Positions 43,381 through 54,493 are shown, counted from the stretch's first letter. The stretch: DNA of 64,000 bases from Ramlibacter monticola (GCF_016722785.1 NZ_JAEQNE010000001.1:124001-188000); one strand, 5' to 3'. Notes: generated by a model not told the origin, from the sequence alone. Program-made: numbers and translations.

Positions 43381-45348
43381 GTGCCACACAACACCATCTC
43401 CGCCCACGTCCTCCTCGTCGACGACCAGCCCGCCAACCTGCTCGCACTGGAAGCGGTGCTCGAGACGCTGGGCGTGAACCTCGTGCGCGCGGTTTCCGGA
43501 CCGGAGGCGCTCGAGGCCCTTGCGCGGCAGGATTTCGCCGCGGTGCTGCTGGACGTGCGCATGCCCGGCATGGACGGCTTCGAGGTGGCGCGCGAGATCC
43601 GCGCGCGTCCGCGCTCGCGCTTCACGCCCATCCTGTTCGTCACCGCGGGCGACGATCCCGACGAGGCCATGCTCTCGGCGTATGCGCTGGGCGCCGTGGA
43701 TTTCCTGGCCAAGCCGCTGCGCGCCGAGGTGCTGAAGGCCAAGGTCGGCGTCTTCGTCGAGCTCTATCGCAGCAAGGAAGAACTGCGCCAGCGCGAGCGG
43801 CGCGACTTCGAGCAGCGGCTGGAAGCGAAGGAGGAGCGCTACCGTGCCCTCTTCGAGTCGATCGACGAGGGCTTCTGCGTGCTGCGCCTGGTCCGCGACA
43901 AGGCCGGCAAGGTGCGCGACTACCGCTTCGAGGAGGCCAACGAGGCCTTCACGATGCACACCGGACTGCGCGGCGCCGTGGGCCGGACGATCCGCGAACT
44001 CGTCCCCGGCCCCGAGGGGCAGTGGTTCCAGATCTACGAACGGGTGGCGCAGACCGGAGAAGCCACGCGCTTCGTCGAGGAGGCGCGGACGATGAACCGC
44101 TGGTTCGACATCTACGCCACCCGCCTGGGAGGACCCGGCAGCGACCTCGTCGCCGTGCTGTTCTCCGACATCACGCAGCGCCTGCTCGCCGAGCAGGACA
44201 TGCGCCGCCTCAACGACGAACTGGCCCAGGCCAACCGCCGCAAGACCGAATTCCTCGCCACCCTGGCACACGAACTGCGCAACCCGCTGGCACCGCTGTC
44301 GAACGGGCTGCACCTGATGCGCATGGGCGCGAGCAAACCCGAGCTGCTGGACAAGACCCGGCAGATGATGGAAAGGCAGATCCAGCACATGGTTCATCTC
44401 GTCGACGACCTGCTGGATGTGGCGCGCATCAGCACCGGCAAGGTCGAACTGCGCCGCCAGCGCATCGAGCTGAAGGACGTCGTGGCCACCGCGGTCGAGA
44501 CCAGCGCGTCCCTGATCGAGGCGGGCCACCACAAGCTGCACGTGGAACTACCCTCGCAGCCTTTGCCCATGGACGCCGACCCGACGCGCATCGCGCAGGT
44601 GGTCAGCAACCTCCTGAACAACGCGGCCAAGTACACGCCCGAGGCCGGGCGCATCACGCTGAAGGTCGGGGTGGAAGGCAACGAGGCGGTCCTGTCGGTG
44701 ACCGACACCGGTGTCGGCATCGGCGCCGAGGCCCTGTCCCGGGTGTTCGAGATGTTCGCGCAGGTGCCCAGCAGCGCCGCCAAGCCACAGGGCGGGCTCG
44801 GCATCGGGCTGTCGCTGGTGCAGAGCCTGGTCGCGCTGCACGGCGGCAGCGTGTCGGCCGCGAGCCCCGGTCCCGGCCAGGGCAGCACCTTCACCGTGCG
44901 GCTGCCGCTGGCGGCCAGCGAGGCCGCCGGGGCGGAGCGCAACGCGGCCAACGCGGCGGGCAAGCCGGGCCAGCTGCAGGTGATGGTGGTGGACGACAAC
45001 GCCGACGCGGCCGAGAGCCTCGGCGTGCTGCTGGACATCGAAGGCCATGCCGCCCACATCGCGCACACCGGCGCCGAGGCCCTGCAGATCGCCCGCGAAC
45101 ATTCGCTGGACATCGTGTTCCTCGACATCGGCCTGCCGGACATGAGCGGCTACGACGTGGCGCGCCGCCTGCGGCTGCTGCCCGGGATGCAGGAAACCCT
45201 GCTGGTGGCCCTCACGGGCTGGGGCACGCAGGACGACCGGCAGCGCACGCGCGAGGCCGGCTTCGACCGCCACCTCACCAAGCCGGCGGAACTGCCGGCG
45301 GTGGAGGAACTGCTGCACTCCGCGGCGCAGGCCAAGCGCGTCGCGTAG
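43381..45348 (+). CDS. Hybrid sensor kinase, REC-PAS-HisKA-HATPase-REC (second)
   Basis: The 655-residue protein has an N-terminal receiver (Asp58 in VLLDVRMPGM), a coiled linker, a PAS-like domain (about 150-270), a kinase core (H-box ATLAHELRNP, His297; N-box LLNNAAKYTP; DTGVGIG) and a C-terminal receiver (VFLDIGLPDMSG, about 530-650). No membrane segment. Start is GTG 43381. Same domain order as the kinase at 39975, but the two are not adjacent and are only moderately alike, so they are paralogues rather than a recent duplication. Partner unknown. Confidence 0.9.
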   Translation: MPHNTISAHVLLVDDQPANLLALEAVLETLGVNLVRAVSGPEALEALARQDFAAVLLDVRMPGMDGFEVAREIRARPRSRFTPILFVTAGDDPDEAMLSAYALGAVDFLAKPLRAEVLKAKVGVFVELYRSKEELRQRERRDFEQRLEAKEERYRALFESIDEGFCVLRLVRDKAGKVRDYRFEEANEAFTMHTGLRGAVGRTIRELVPGPEGQWFQIYERVAQTGEATRFVEEARTMNRWFDIYATRLGGPGSDLVAVLFSDITQRLLAEQDMRRLNDELAQANRRKTEFLATLAHELRNPLAPLSNGLHLMRMGASKPELLDKTRQMMERQIQHMVHLVDDLLDVARISTGKVELRRQRIELKDVVATAVETSASLIEAGHHKLHVELPSQPLPMDADPTRIAQVVSNLLNNAAKYTPEAGRITLKVGVEGNEAVLSVTDTGVGIGAEALSRVFEMFAQVPSSAAKPQGGLGIGLSLVQSLVALHGGSVSAASPGPGQGSTFTVRLPLAASEAAGAERNAANAAGKPGQLQVMVVDDNADAAESLGVLLDIEGHAAHIAHTGAEALQIAREHSLDIVFLDIGLPDMSGYDVARRLRLLPGMQETLLVALTGWGTQDDRQRTREAGFDRHLTKPAELPAVEELLHSAAQAKRVA

Positions 45349-45366
45349 GCTCCTGGGCGGCAGAGA

Positions 45367-45400
45367 AACGGGTCTGCGTTGGGCCTGATTCAGACCCGTT
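45367..45400. terminator. Hairpin between convergent hybrid kinase and DUF2868-like gene
   Basis: A perfect 10-bp stem AACGGGTCTG (45367-45376) pairs with CAGACCCGTT (45391-45400), with a 14-base loop. The right arm overlaps the last codons of the minus-strand gene. No T run is seen, so the role as terminator is tentative. Confidence 0.45.
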
Positions 45401-47729
45401 CGAGCAATTCGCGCGCGAGGTCTTCCAGGATCGTCGCCAGCGCCGGCACCGTCGCCGTCGGGTGCGGCGACTGGCGCGCCTGCTGCCACAGGTCGGAGAG
45501 CACGTCGGCGCGGGCTTCCACGGCCGCGACCACCTCGCTGCGCCAGCCGGCCGGCGCTTCGTCGTCCGCGAGCGCGCGATGGGCGACCACGAGATAGGTC
45601 AACACCAGTCCTTCGGTGAAGGTCTGGAGCAGCTCGTCGCCCAATTGGACCTGCGGCTGGCCGCCGGGGCTGCCCCGGTTGCGCCAGGCCGCTGCCGCAT
45701 AGGCCGCGCCGCCGCCGATCATCGCGCCGAGCGCGGCCGCCGCGCCGAGCGTGAGCCCGCCCGTGAGCAGGTCGATGCCGGCGCCCATGGCCGCCCCGGT
45801 GGCGGCGCCGGCGATGCCGGCCTGCGGCGTGTCCACCGGCTGCTGCTCGCTGAAGCCGCTGTCCAGGCGGGCGCCGGCGATGGGCGCGACCGGCGCGCCG
45901 GAACGATAGAGCTGCACCAGCTCCGCCAGCAAGGCGCTCTCGCTCTCCCGCAGGCGCTGCAGCAGGGCCTGGCGCGCGCCTTCGCGGGCGCGCTGGCTGG
46001 CGTCGCGCTCGGCGGCGTCGAGCAGGTGGCGCAGGCTCACCGGCGCGCTGCCGACGTCCTCGCTGTCCCGCGCGGCCCGTGCCAGCTCGGTGGCCAGCAA
46101 GCGCATCGCCTCGCCGAAGCGCACCGCGTTGCGGTCCTGCCAGGTCGCCGCGAGGCGCTCGAAGCCGGCCCGCTTGCTGCTCGCCACGCGCGCCGCCGCC
46201 GCCTCCAGCAGCAGCGGGTCGCCCAGCCAGTGGGAGGTGCAGCGTTCCAGCGGCAGCACCAGCGCGCCGATCCCGAGTTGCTGCGCCGCGTCGTGCACCG
46301 CTTCGTCGTCCGGCGCGAGGACCAGCGTCGGCTGCCCCACCCAGTGCAGCAGCCGCCCGGCGTCGCGCAGGTCCGCGGCGCGGTGGGGCACGACCAGCAT
46401 CAGGTCGGTGTCGGCCAGCGTGGCCTGCACCGCGTCGCGCTGCCCCTGCGCGCGCGGCGCGGCCTTGAAGCGGCCCAGCAGATCCTGCAGCCAGGCCTGC
46501 GCGGCCGAACCGCCGGCGGCCTGCGCCGTCACGACGGCGGAGGGGGGCCGGGTGCCGGGCGGGACTTCGAACACGCGCAGCACGTCGCCCTTGGCCGTGC
46601 TCAGCACCGTCCAGGGGACGTGGCCCAGGGGCGGCGCCCGGTCGGCGACCTGGTGCAACATGCGCAGCACGGCGTCGCGCCCGGGTCCGTCCGGCGCCAG
46701 CAGGCCCACCGTGATGCGGGCCGGGCTCACCCGCGCCAGCACCTGCACGAAATAGGGATCGCGCAGGTCGATGCAGACCGCGCGGGCCAGCCGGTGGCGG
46801 CGCCAGCCGCTCCACGCCGCCAGCACGGCGCGCGGCAGCACGACCACCAGGAACAGCAGGGCCAGGTACATCCACACCCAGCGCCGCGCCTCCTCCACCC
46901 CGATGGCGGCGCCGGAACCGAAGGCCATGCGCTGCAGGTCGGCCACACTGAAGGATTCGAAGGGCAGCAGCGCCACCACCGGCGCGAACAGCAGGCGCAG
47001 GAAGGCATGGACCTGCTCCACCCCGAGCAGCGTGCTTTCCCAGCCGACGCGGTACTGGCGCACGATGCCGCCCAGCACGATGGACAGCGCCAGACCCAGG
47101 GCCCAGCCCACGGCGCTCAGGTGCAGCAGCTGCTTGAACCACAGCCACTGCTGCCGGCCGGTGGCGCGCAGCCAGTGCTCGTGGAAGCGCGCAAGCACGT
47201 CGGCGTGCAGCCGGCCGGTGCGCCGCCCGGGCGCGGGGAGGCCGGAGAGCCAGCGCAGCAGCCCCGCGGCCGGCAGGTGGGGCGCCCGGGGCAGGAACAG
47301 CGACAGGAGCATCAGCACGTACACCGCCAGGTTCCACGCCAGCACGCCCAGCAGGGCCGGCGACAGCATGTTCACCTGGTGCGGGTTGTCGATGCGGTCG
47401 ATGGCGGCGCCGAGCCCGCAGGCCAGCAGGGGCAGCCCCAGCAGCAGCCAGCGCTGCCAGCCTAGCGGGTCCTGCAGGCTGGCGATCCGCGGCTGGCGCT
47501 TGTCGACCACCGCCAGCATGCGGCGGGCGCGCTGCAGCAGGTACTGCGTGAAGTCGATGCCGTGGGGGCCGACCGCGCGGCTCGCCTCCAGCGCCTCCCC
47601 CTCGATCTGCTCGCGCTCGACGGCGCTCAGCACCTTGCCCTGGGGGTCGGCGTCCTCCACGGCACGCGCCAGCACGAGTTGCCGCGCGCTGGCTTCGTCG
47701 AGGAGCAGGACGCCGTCTTCCACCGTCAT
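45390..47729 (-). CDS. Membrane protein fusing DUF2868-like and DUF3482-like parts
   Basis: The 779-residue protein begins MTVEDGVLLLDEASARQLV. Its first half has four membrane segments (about 94-112, 121-146, 201-222, 285-306) in the DUF2868 layout. The second half resembles the GTPase-linked DUF3482 proteins that normally are a separate neighbouring gene: a degenerate P-loop region (VGLLAPDGPGRDAV, 341-354, without GKS/T), a segment ADTDLMLVVPHRA, then a glycine-zipper stretch AGIAGAATGAAMGAGIDLL near 638-655 and 657-680. Nucleotide binding is probably lost. Family names are by recollection; function unknown. Confidence 0.75.
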   Translation of the reverse strand: MTVEDGVLLLDEASARQLVLARAVEDADPQGKVLSAVEREQIEGEALEASRAVGPHGIDFTQYLLQRARRMLAVVDKRQPRIASLQDPLGWQRWLLLGLPLLACGLGAAIDRIDNPHQVNMLSPALLGVLAWNLAVYVLMLLSLFLPRAPHLPAAGLLRWLSGLPAPGRRTGRLHADVLARFHEHWLRATGRQQWLWFKQLLHLSAVGWALGLALSIVLGGIVRQYRVGWESTLLGVEQVHAFLRLLFAPVVALLPFESFSVADLQRMAFGSGAAIGVEEARRWVWMYLALLFLVVVLPRAVLAAWSGWRRHRLARAVCIDLRDPYFVQVLARVSPARITVGLLAPDGPGRDAVLRMLHQVADRAPPLGHVPWTVLSTAKGDVLRVFEVPPGTRPPSAVVTAQAAGGSAAQAWLQDLLGRFKAAPRAQGQRDAVQATLADTDLMLVVPHRAADLRDAGRLLHWVGQPTLVLAPDDEAVHDAAQQLGIGALVLPLERCTSHWLGDPLLLEAAAARVASSKRAGFERLAATWQDRNAVRFGEAMRLLATELARAARDSEDVGSAPVSLRHLLDAAERDASQRAREGARQALLQRLRESESALLAELVQLYRSGAPVAPIAGARLDSGFSEQQPVDTPQAGIAGAATGAAMGAGIDLLTGGLTLGAAAALGAMIGGGAAYAAAAWRNRGSPGGQPQVQLGDELLQTFTEGLVLTYLVVAHRALADDEAPAGWRSEVVAAVEARADVLSDLWQQARQSPHPTATVPALATILEDLARELLERV

Positions 47730-47819
47730 CGGAGTGCGGCCAGTGTGCCCGAGTTCACCGCGGGCACGCACCGGTCGCAAACCCTTAACCGGGCCGCGGC
47801 GGGACCGGCCGGCGCGCGC

Positions 47820-47999
47820 TCAGCGGGCCTGGCGCAGGAAACGGCGGACGTTGTCCGGATCGTGGCCGACGTAGGTGACGGCGTGCTCCAGTTCGTCCTC
47901 GCTGCATCCCAGCCAGTTGCACCAGTTGCGGCGCTCCCATTCGGGCTCCAGGTGGATCAGCAGCTGTTCGGCAAGCATCTTGTTCACATCTTCGGACAT
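47820..47999 (-). CDS. DUF3606-like small protein
   Basis: The 59-residue protein starts MSEDVNKMLAEQLLIH. It contains WCNWLGCSEDELEHAVTYVG, matching the DUF3606 pattern of an aromatic-rich first helix, a conserved S-x-x-E-L and A-V-x-x-V-G before the final basic helix. AAGGGG lies before the ATG at 47999, and the gene stands alone between the DUF2868-like gene and a basic protein gene. Family members are stress-associated small proteins with no defined activity. Confidence 0.75.
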   Translation of the reverse strand: MSEDVNKMLAEQLLIHLEPEWERRNWCNWLGCSEDELEHAVTYVGHDPDNVRRFLRQAR

Positions 48000-48211
48000 G
48001 GTCGATTCCCCTTTCCGATGCCTTCAGCGTAGGCGCGGCCGCGGGCTGGCGCGGCAGGACAGGCGAGCGCCACGCTGTCCGGCGAGCCTTTTCGCTGCTG
48101 TAGGACGCCGGCGCCGCAGAGCCGGATGTCCTGCGGACGGCCCCGGTGTGCGACTACAGGGCGCCGGGGCGCGGGCCGCCACCATGGCTGGCATCACAAG
48201 GGAGTCCCGCC

Positions 48212-48430
48212 ATGCTGCTGCGCAAGCTGATCGTGTTCGCCGTCACGTCCGGGCTGGCCAAGAAGGCCTGGGACGTCCACCAGCAGAAGGAACAGGCCCG
48301 CGAGCGGCGCAAGATGCCGGTCGACATCACCGAGGTGGTCGCGCGGCCGGTCGCGACGGCCGATCCGTCCGAGCGCCGGCGCGGCCGCAAGCTGGGCGCG
48401 CGCCGCCGCAGCGAGGGGCCGGCTTCGTAA
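48212..48430 (+). CDS. Small basic protein with N-terminal hydrophobic segment
   Basis: The 72-residue protein MLLRKLIVFAVTSGLAKKAW... has a short hydrophobic stretch near the N terminus and a strongly basic C terminus (ERRRGRKLGARRRSEG). The start follows AAGGGAG. It lies 34 bp before the DUF2059 gene in the same direction. Family unknown; a membrane-peripheral role is possible. Confidence 0.5.
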   Translation: MLLRKLIVFAVTSGLAKKAWDVHQQKEQARERRKMPVDITEVVARPVATADPSERRRGRKLGARRRSEGPAS

Positions 48431-48464
48431 CAGGCCCTTTACGGCCAGCCTTTACACTGGCCGG

Positions 48465-49061
48465 ATGCGATTTCCGAAAACCCTGCTGATCCTCGCGATC
48501 GCCGCCGCCTGCTCCGTCTCCGCACAGGCCCAGTCCACGCCCGCCAAGAAGGAGCTCGTGGCCCGCATCCTGAAGGTGCAGCAACCTGGCATGGAAGCCA
48601 TGGCGCGCAACCTGGTGGAGCAGCCCGCCATGGAAATGCTGGAGCGTGCCGGCGCCGCCCTGCCCCAGCGCGTCGCCGCCGACAAGCGCGAAGCCGTGGG
48701 CAAGGACATCCAGAACGACGTCAAGAAGTTCGTCGACGACACCGTGCCGATCGTGCGCGACCGCGTGGTGAAGATCGCGCCCTCGTCCATCGGCGTGATC
48801 TTGGAGGAGAAATTCACCGAGGCCGAACTGAAGGAAGTCGCGGCGATGATGGAATCGCCCACCTTCGCCAAGTTCCAGGCCATGGGCGGCGAGCTGCAGC
48901 GTGCGCTGGTCGAGAAACTGGTGGCCGACACCAAGCCGCAGGTCGAGCCGAAGCTGCGCGGCCTGGAAGAAGGCATCGCCAAGCGCCTGGGCGTCAACGT
49001 CGAAGCGCAGAAGGGCGCCGCGCCGGCGGCGGCCGCGCCGAAGGCCCCCGCCAAGAAGTAA
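48465..49061 (+). CDS. DUF2059 periplasmic protein
   Basis: The 198-residue protein has a signal peptide ending AQAQ at residue 22. A helical DUF2059 domain follows, with FTEAELKEVAAMMESPTFAKF as the hallmark. The C-terminal tail is rich in alanine, proline and lysine (APAAAAPKAPAKK). DUF2059 proteins are periplasmic and of unknown function. Its stop is 51 bp from the stop of the opposing FtsH-like gene, with a terminator between. Confidence 0.85.
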   Translation: MRFPKTLLILAIAAACSVSAQAQSTPAKKELVARILKVQQPGMEAMARNLVEQPAMEMLERAGAALPQRVAADKREAVGKDIQNDVKKFVDDTVPIVRDRVVKIAPSSIGVILEEKFTEAELKEVAAMMESPTFAKFQAMGGELQRALVEKLVADTKPQVEPKLRGLEEGIAKRLGVNVEAQKGAAPAAAAPKAPAKK

Positions 49062-49088
49062 AAAAAAAGGGCGGCCCGCGGGCCGCCC
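49061..49088 (-). terminator. Rho-independent terminator of the FtsH-like gene
   Basis: A perfect 20-bp palindrome GGGCGGCCCG/CGGGCCGCCC (49069-49088) is followed on the minus strand by eight or more T. It ends the minus-strand FtsH-like transcript; the T run overlaps the DUF2059 stop region. Confidence 0.88.
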
Positions 49089-49112
49089 CTGCCTCACTCC
49101 TCGCCGGTTCCG

Positions 49113-51269
49113 TCAGGCCGCCGCGTCCGGCGCCGGCTGCGCATTCGACGCGCCGTTCAGGCCCACCTTCGAATCGAAACTGAAGCAGGCCGCCTCGAAC
49201 GCGCGGATCTCGTGCAGCGCCTCCTTCAGGCTCATCTCGCCGGCCTCCATCAGCTTGCCGGCCAGGTGCTCCGTCAGCGGCTTCAGGCGCCCCAGCGTGG
49301 CCTTGGTCTCGCCGTAGAGGCGCTCGCTCTGCATCTCCATGATGGAGCGGGTCTCCTCGTCGACCGTGCGGTTGTTGCCTTCGTGGAGCGCGCCGAAGTT
49401 CAGGCGCGTCTTGCGGTACATGCCCATCTCCGCCACCGCGTGGTGCAGCAGCTTGGTCACGCGCGTGATGTCGTTGTGGGCGCCGTTGGTGGTGCCCTCC
49501 TCGCCGAAGAACAGTTCCTCGTTGGCCATGCCGCCCAGCAGCACGCGCACGTCGTGCTCGATGTCGGCCTTGGTCTTCAGCAGGTTGTTGCCCTGCTTGT
49601 GGAACACGAAGCCCAGGGCGTTGTTGCGGGGGTTGGCCTTGAGCGAGATCTTGATGGTCTTCATCTCGGCCAGGAGCTTGTCCCAGTCGCCGCCGGCACG
49701 CTTGCGTTCCAGCTCGAAGTCCACCAGGAAGTGGCCCCACTCGTGGATCGCGATGATGCGGCGGTCCCGCTCGCGCTCCTTGGTGGCGTTGCCGTTGACG
49801 TTGCCCACCAGCACGCGCTCGGCGGCCTGCATCAGGGTCTCTGCGTCGATCAGCTCGCCGGCCTGCACCGCGGTGATGCCCGCCTGGTCGACGATGGTCT
49901 CCAGGTCGGCCGGGCTGCGGCCCTCCGTGATCTCCACCAGGTGCCGCAGGTCCAGGCCCTCGGCCACCTTGTCGGCGCGCTGGCCCAGGTAGTGCTCCAC
50001 GATCGCGCGGCGCTCTTCCTTGTTCGGCATGCGGAAGTCCACCTTCATCTGGAAGCGGCGCAGCATGGCCTCGTCCATCGACATGGACTCGGAGTTGAAG
50101 TTGGAGGCGACGATCCAGATGATCTCGGCGTCGCTCTTGGTGCGCACGCCGTCCAGGATCGCCAGCAGCATGTTCTGCGTGTCGTCGTCGAACTTGCGGT
50201 GGCCGCCGCGCTTCATGAACAGGTCCTGCGCCTCGTCGAGGAACACGATGCAGCGCTTGCGCCGCTTGGCCATCGAGGAGATCCGCGCCAGCGTGTTCGA
50301 GCCGCCGGCCACGTAGCCGGTCTCGAGGTTGGCGGCGGAGTGGAACAGGATCGGCAGGTTCAGCTCCTTGGCTAGGTAGCTCGCCAGCTTGGTCTTGCCG
50401 GTGCCCGCGGGGCCGCTGAACATCACGTTGAAGGGCTTGTTGATGCCGTACTCGGCGTACTCGGCGCGCCGCTCGTACTGGTCCTTGATCTGGCGGACTT
50501 CGGCCTTGATGTCGTCCATGCCCACCAGGTCCTCGATCGAGCCCTGCACCTGCTGCGGCTCGATGAAGCGCAGCGACTTGAACTGGCCCTTGAGGTGGAA
50601 GGCGAGGAAGCCGAGGAGGCCCAGGGTCAGGGCGGCGGAGAGCACGCCGCTCACGCCGGCCTTCCAGGCGTCCTTTTCGGACTGCGGGCGGGCGCCGGCG
50701 AAGCGCTCGTCCAGCTTTTCCAGCATGTCCTGGCTGGCGCTGGACAACTCGCCGCGCGGGATGAACACCAGCTTGCCGCCCCAGGGCGCGTTGACGGCCT
50801 TGTCGGCGAAGATCTTGGTCTCCATGTCGCTGGGGTAGTAGGCGAACTGCGTCCCCTGCGACTCGATCAGGACGATGCGCTCGGAGATGTTCCACATCAG
50901 CGGCTTGTAGACCACCGTGATGCGCTCCACCGGGTTGCGCTCCAGGAAACCGAGCACCGAGCCGGTGCCGAACTGCACCGGCAGCTTGTCGTTGAGGGTC
51001 CACAGCGCCTCGGCGCCGGTCGCGCCGGCCATGGCCCTGACCTGCTCGGCGACCGCCGCCTGGCGCTGCATCACCAGGACGGAATACCCTCCCGTCAGCG
51101 GAATCAGCAAGCCCACGAAGATGACCATCGCCTTGACGGCGGTGGACTGGACCGAAAACCAGTCCGACAGGCGGCTCGCCAGCTTCTTGATGCTGAGCCA
51201 GATACTGGGCGCGGAGGCGCCGGCTGCGGTTCCCTCCACGGGGTCTTTGTCGGCGGAAAGTTCGGACAT
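49113..51269 (-). CDS. FtsH-like AAA+ zinc metalloprotease, divergent
   Basis: The 718-residue protein has two membrane segments (about 46-67 and 203-224) around a periplasmic domain of about 135 residues, roughly twice that of FtsH. The AAA module has Walker A SGPAGTGKTK (285-294), Walker B IVFLDE (341-346) and arginine finger MLRRF (402-406). The protease site HEWGH (509-513) and a third zinc ligand Asp600 in GAHND are present, so it should be active. Overall it is clearly different from housekeeping FtsH. Role could be membrane or stress-specific proteolysis. AGGT six bases before ATG 51269; frame open further. Confidence 0.9.
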   Translation of the reverse strand: MSELSADKDPVEGTAAGASAPSIWLSIKKLASRLSDWFSVQSTAVKAMVIFVGLLIPLTGGYSVLVMQRQAAVAEQVRAMAGATGAEALWTLNDKLPVQFGTGSVLGFLERNPVERITVVYKPLMWNISERIVLIESQGTQFAYYPSDMETKIFADKAVNAPWGGKLVFIPRGELSSASQDMLEKLDERFAGARPQSEKDAWKAGVSGVLSAALTLGLLGFLAFHLKGQFKSLRFIEPQQVQGSIEDLVGMDDIKAEVRQIKDQYERRAEYAEYGINKPFNVMFSGPAGTGKTKLASYLAKELNLPILFHSAANLETGYVAGGSNTLARISSMAKRRKRCIVFLDEAQDLFMKRGGHRKFDDDTQNMLLAILDGVRTKSDAEIIWIVASNFNSESMSMDEAMLRRFQMKVDFRMPNKEERRAIVEHYLGQRADKVAEGLDLRHLVEITEGRSPADLETIVDQAGITAVQAGELIDAETLMQAAERVLVGNVNGNATKERERDRRIIAIHEWGHFLVDFELERKRAGGDWDKLLAEMKTIKISLKANPRNNALGFVFHKQGNNLLKTKADIEHDVRVLLGGMANEELFFGEEGTTNGAHNDITRVTKLLHHAVAEMGMYRKTRLNFGALHEGNNRTVDEETRSIMEMQSERLYGETKATLGRLKPLTEHLAGKLMEAGEMSLKEALHEIRAFEAACFSFDSKVGLNGASNAQPAPDAAA

Positions 51270-51810
51270 CGGTGTACCTGCTCGGGGCGGCCCGGCGCGC
51301 GCGGCGCGCCGGCACAAAATGCGTTGCGGAGAGCCCTGGGCGGGGGGCTCTTCTGTCAGAGCCATCCTACAGAAAGGGTTCCCGCGAGGCGAGTCGAAAA
51401 ATCAGGGCGTCGTCGGGCTGGCTCGTCGCTCGTGACAAATTCACGAAGCGCGCTGTTGCCATTTCGCCGCATGCCGCGCCACGTGGCGCTTGCCCGGAAC
51501 CCAGGCACGTGGCATGCATCTCATACATTGAGGCGGGTTCTTTTTCAAGTTTCTTTCCCGCCTACTTATCCCTCGGAGCTCCCGCAGCCCCGGGGGATTT
51601 TTTATTGTCGGGCGGGCGGGGTGCGGGCGCACGGCGGCCGCTCCACGCCCCCACGTGATCCCGGGGCTTGCGCCAACCCCCTGAATCCCGCGCAGGACTT
51701 CGGGGCGGACGCAACAGTCCCGGCCCGACCCAACGAAATTGCGAGGCCCCTTCGCGGCCGCCCGCTGCCGGCTGCCTAGACTTGAAGCAGTAACAACAAG
51801 GACGGCAGGC
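51270..51810. other. Intergenic region between the FtsH-like and J-like genes
   Basis: No convincing gene in these 541 bp. The two genes diverge, so both promoters lie here. Near the FtsH side the region is GC-rich. At 51530-51566 GGCGGG and CCCGCC enclose a T-rich stretch, and CCCCGGGGGATTTTTTA near 51589-51605 resembles a weak terminator for the plus strand. Otherwise nothing definite. Confidence 0.4.
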
Positions 51811-52548
51811 ATGCGTTCGGCTTATCTGGTGCTCGGGGTCCCCGGGGATGCCAACAGGGAGGAAATCGAGGCGGCGTTCCGCCGGGCGGAGGCGCAATTC
51901 CCGCGCGAGCGGCTGGCGCAGGAGGAAGGGGCACTGGCGCGGCTGGGCGAGATCCGGTCCGCCTACCAGGTCCTGAACGACCCCGATTCGCGCGCGGCGC
52001 ACGACCGCAAGCTGCAGGCGCAGGTGCGCCCGCCGCCGCGCCCGCGGACCGTGGTGCTCACGGAGGAAGTTTCGCCGCTGCGCAAGTGGATCGTCGCCGG
52101 CGTGTGGCTGCTGGTGGTCATGCTGGCCTCCGGCATCTACCTCAGCCACCGCAACGCGGAGGCGCGCCGCCTCGCGGCCGTCCAGGAGGCGGCGGAACGC
52201 AAGGCGGCGGAACGGGAAGCCGAGACCCGCCGGCAGGAGCAGGACCGGCTCGCCGCCGAACGTGCTTCCCTGGCGGCGCGCGCCGAGGCCAACGAGCGGC
52301 GGCTGCTGGCGGACATCAACGGCTCGCGCGCCGTGGCCACGCAGCGCATGCAGGAAGCGGCCATGCTGCAGGTCCAGAGGCAGGAGCAGGCGGAGGCGCG
52401 CCGCCGCGAAAGCGAGCGCCTGTACGAGGAGCGCCGCGCCACCCTGGAATCCCGCCAGGCCGCCGCCGAGGCCCAGCGGCGCGTCGAGCGCGACAAGCAG
52501 CGGGTGCGCGAACTCTGCTGGCGCACCTACGGGCGGCCGGACTGCTGA
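51811..52548 (+). CDS. J-domain-like membrane protein lacking HPD
   Basis: The 245-residue protein starts MRSAYLVLGVPGDANREEIE. Residues 1-66 follow the J-domain layout (helix II AAFRRAEAQF and helix III SAYQVLNDPDSRAAHDRKL), but the HPD tripeptide that activates DnaK is missing (FPRERL in its place). A membrane segment follows (about 93-112), then a long alanine, glutamate and arginine-rich coiled coil (about 115-235). It cannot be a standard DnaK co-chaperone and may be a structural or envelope protein. AAGGACGGCAGGC precedes the ATG. Confidence 0.75.
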   Translation: MRSAYLVLGVPGDANREEIEAAFRRAEAQFPRERLAQEEGALARLGEIRSAYQVLNDPDSRAAHDRKLQAQVRPPPRPRTVVLTEEVSPLRKWIVAGVWLLVVMLASGIYLSHRNAEARRLAAVQEAAERKAAEREAETRRQEQDRLAAERASLAARAEANERRLLADINGSRAVATQRMQEAAMLQVQRQEQAEARRRESERLYEERRATLESRQAAAEAQRRVERDKQRVRELCWRTYGRPDC

Positions 52549-52636
52549 TGGCTGCCTCGCGCGGCCCGGCGTAGCGACTAGACTGCGGCCCCACGGGCGC
52601 CGGCCGCGTCGGCCGCGCGCCTTCGCCGGAGACGCC

Positions 52637-54367
<1,731 letters not shown>

Positions 54368-54454
54368 CCGGCCGGGCCCCTACGTAATTCCCGCAGCCGG
54401 CCGGTCAGATTCCGGTCAGCGGCCCTCGCCGATGATGGCGGCGCGACACGGAAG

Positions 54455-54493
54455 CCGGGCGCGTCACCTCCCAATCCTCCCGCGCCCGGTTTT
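54455..54493 (+). terminator. First terminator after the dehydratase gene
   Basis: Stem CCGGGCGCG (54455-54463) and CGCGCCCGG (54481-54489) enclose a 17-base loop, followed by TTTT. It lies 88 bp downstream of the dehydratase stop. Confidence 0.65.

Noticed and set aside
39975..45348. Recent duplication of the two hybrid kinases
   Set aside because: Domain order is the same, but sequences differ widely outside the conserved motifs, so they are older paralogues.
43302..47465. Very long plus-strand open frame of 1387 codons
   Set aside because: It crosses the real hybrid kinase and runs antisense to the DUF2868-like gene. Its sequence is arginine, alanine and glutamine-rich without domains, a product of high GC content.
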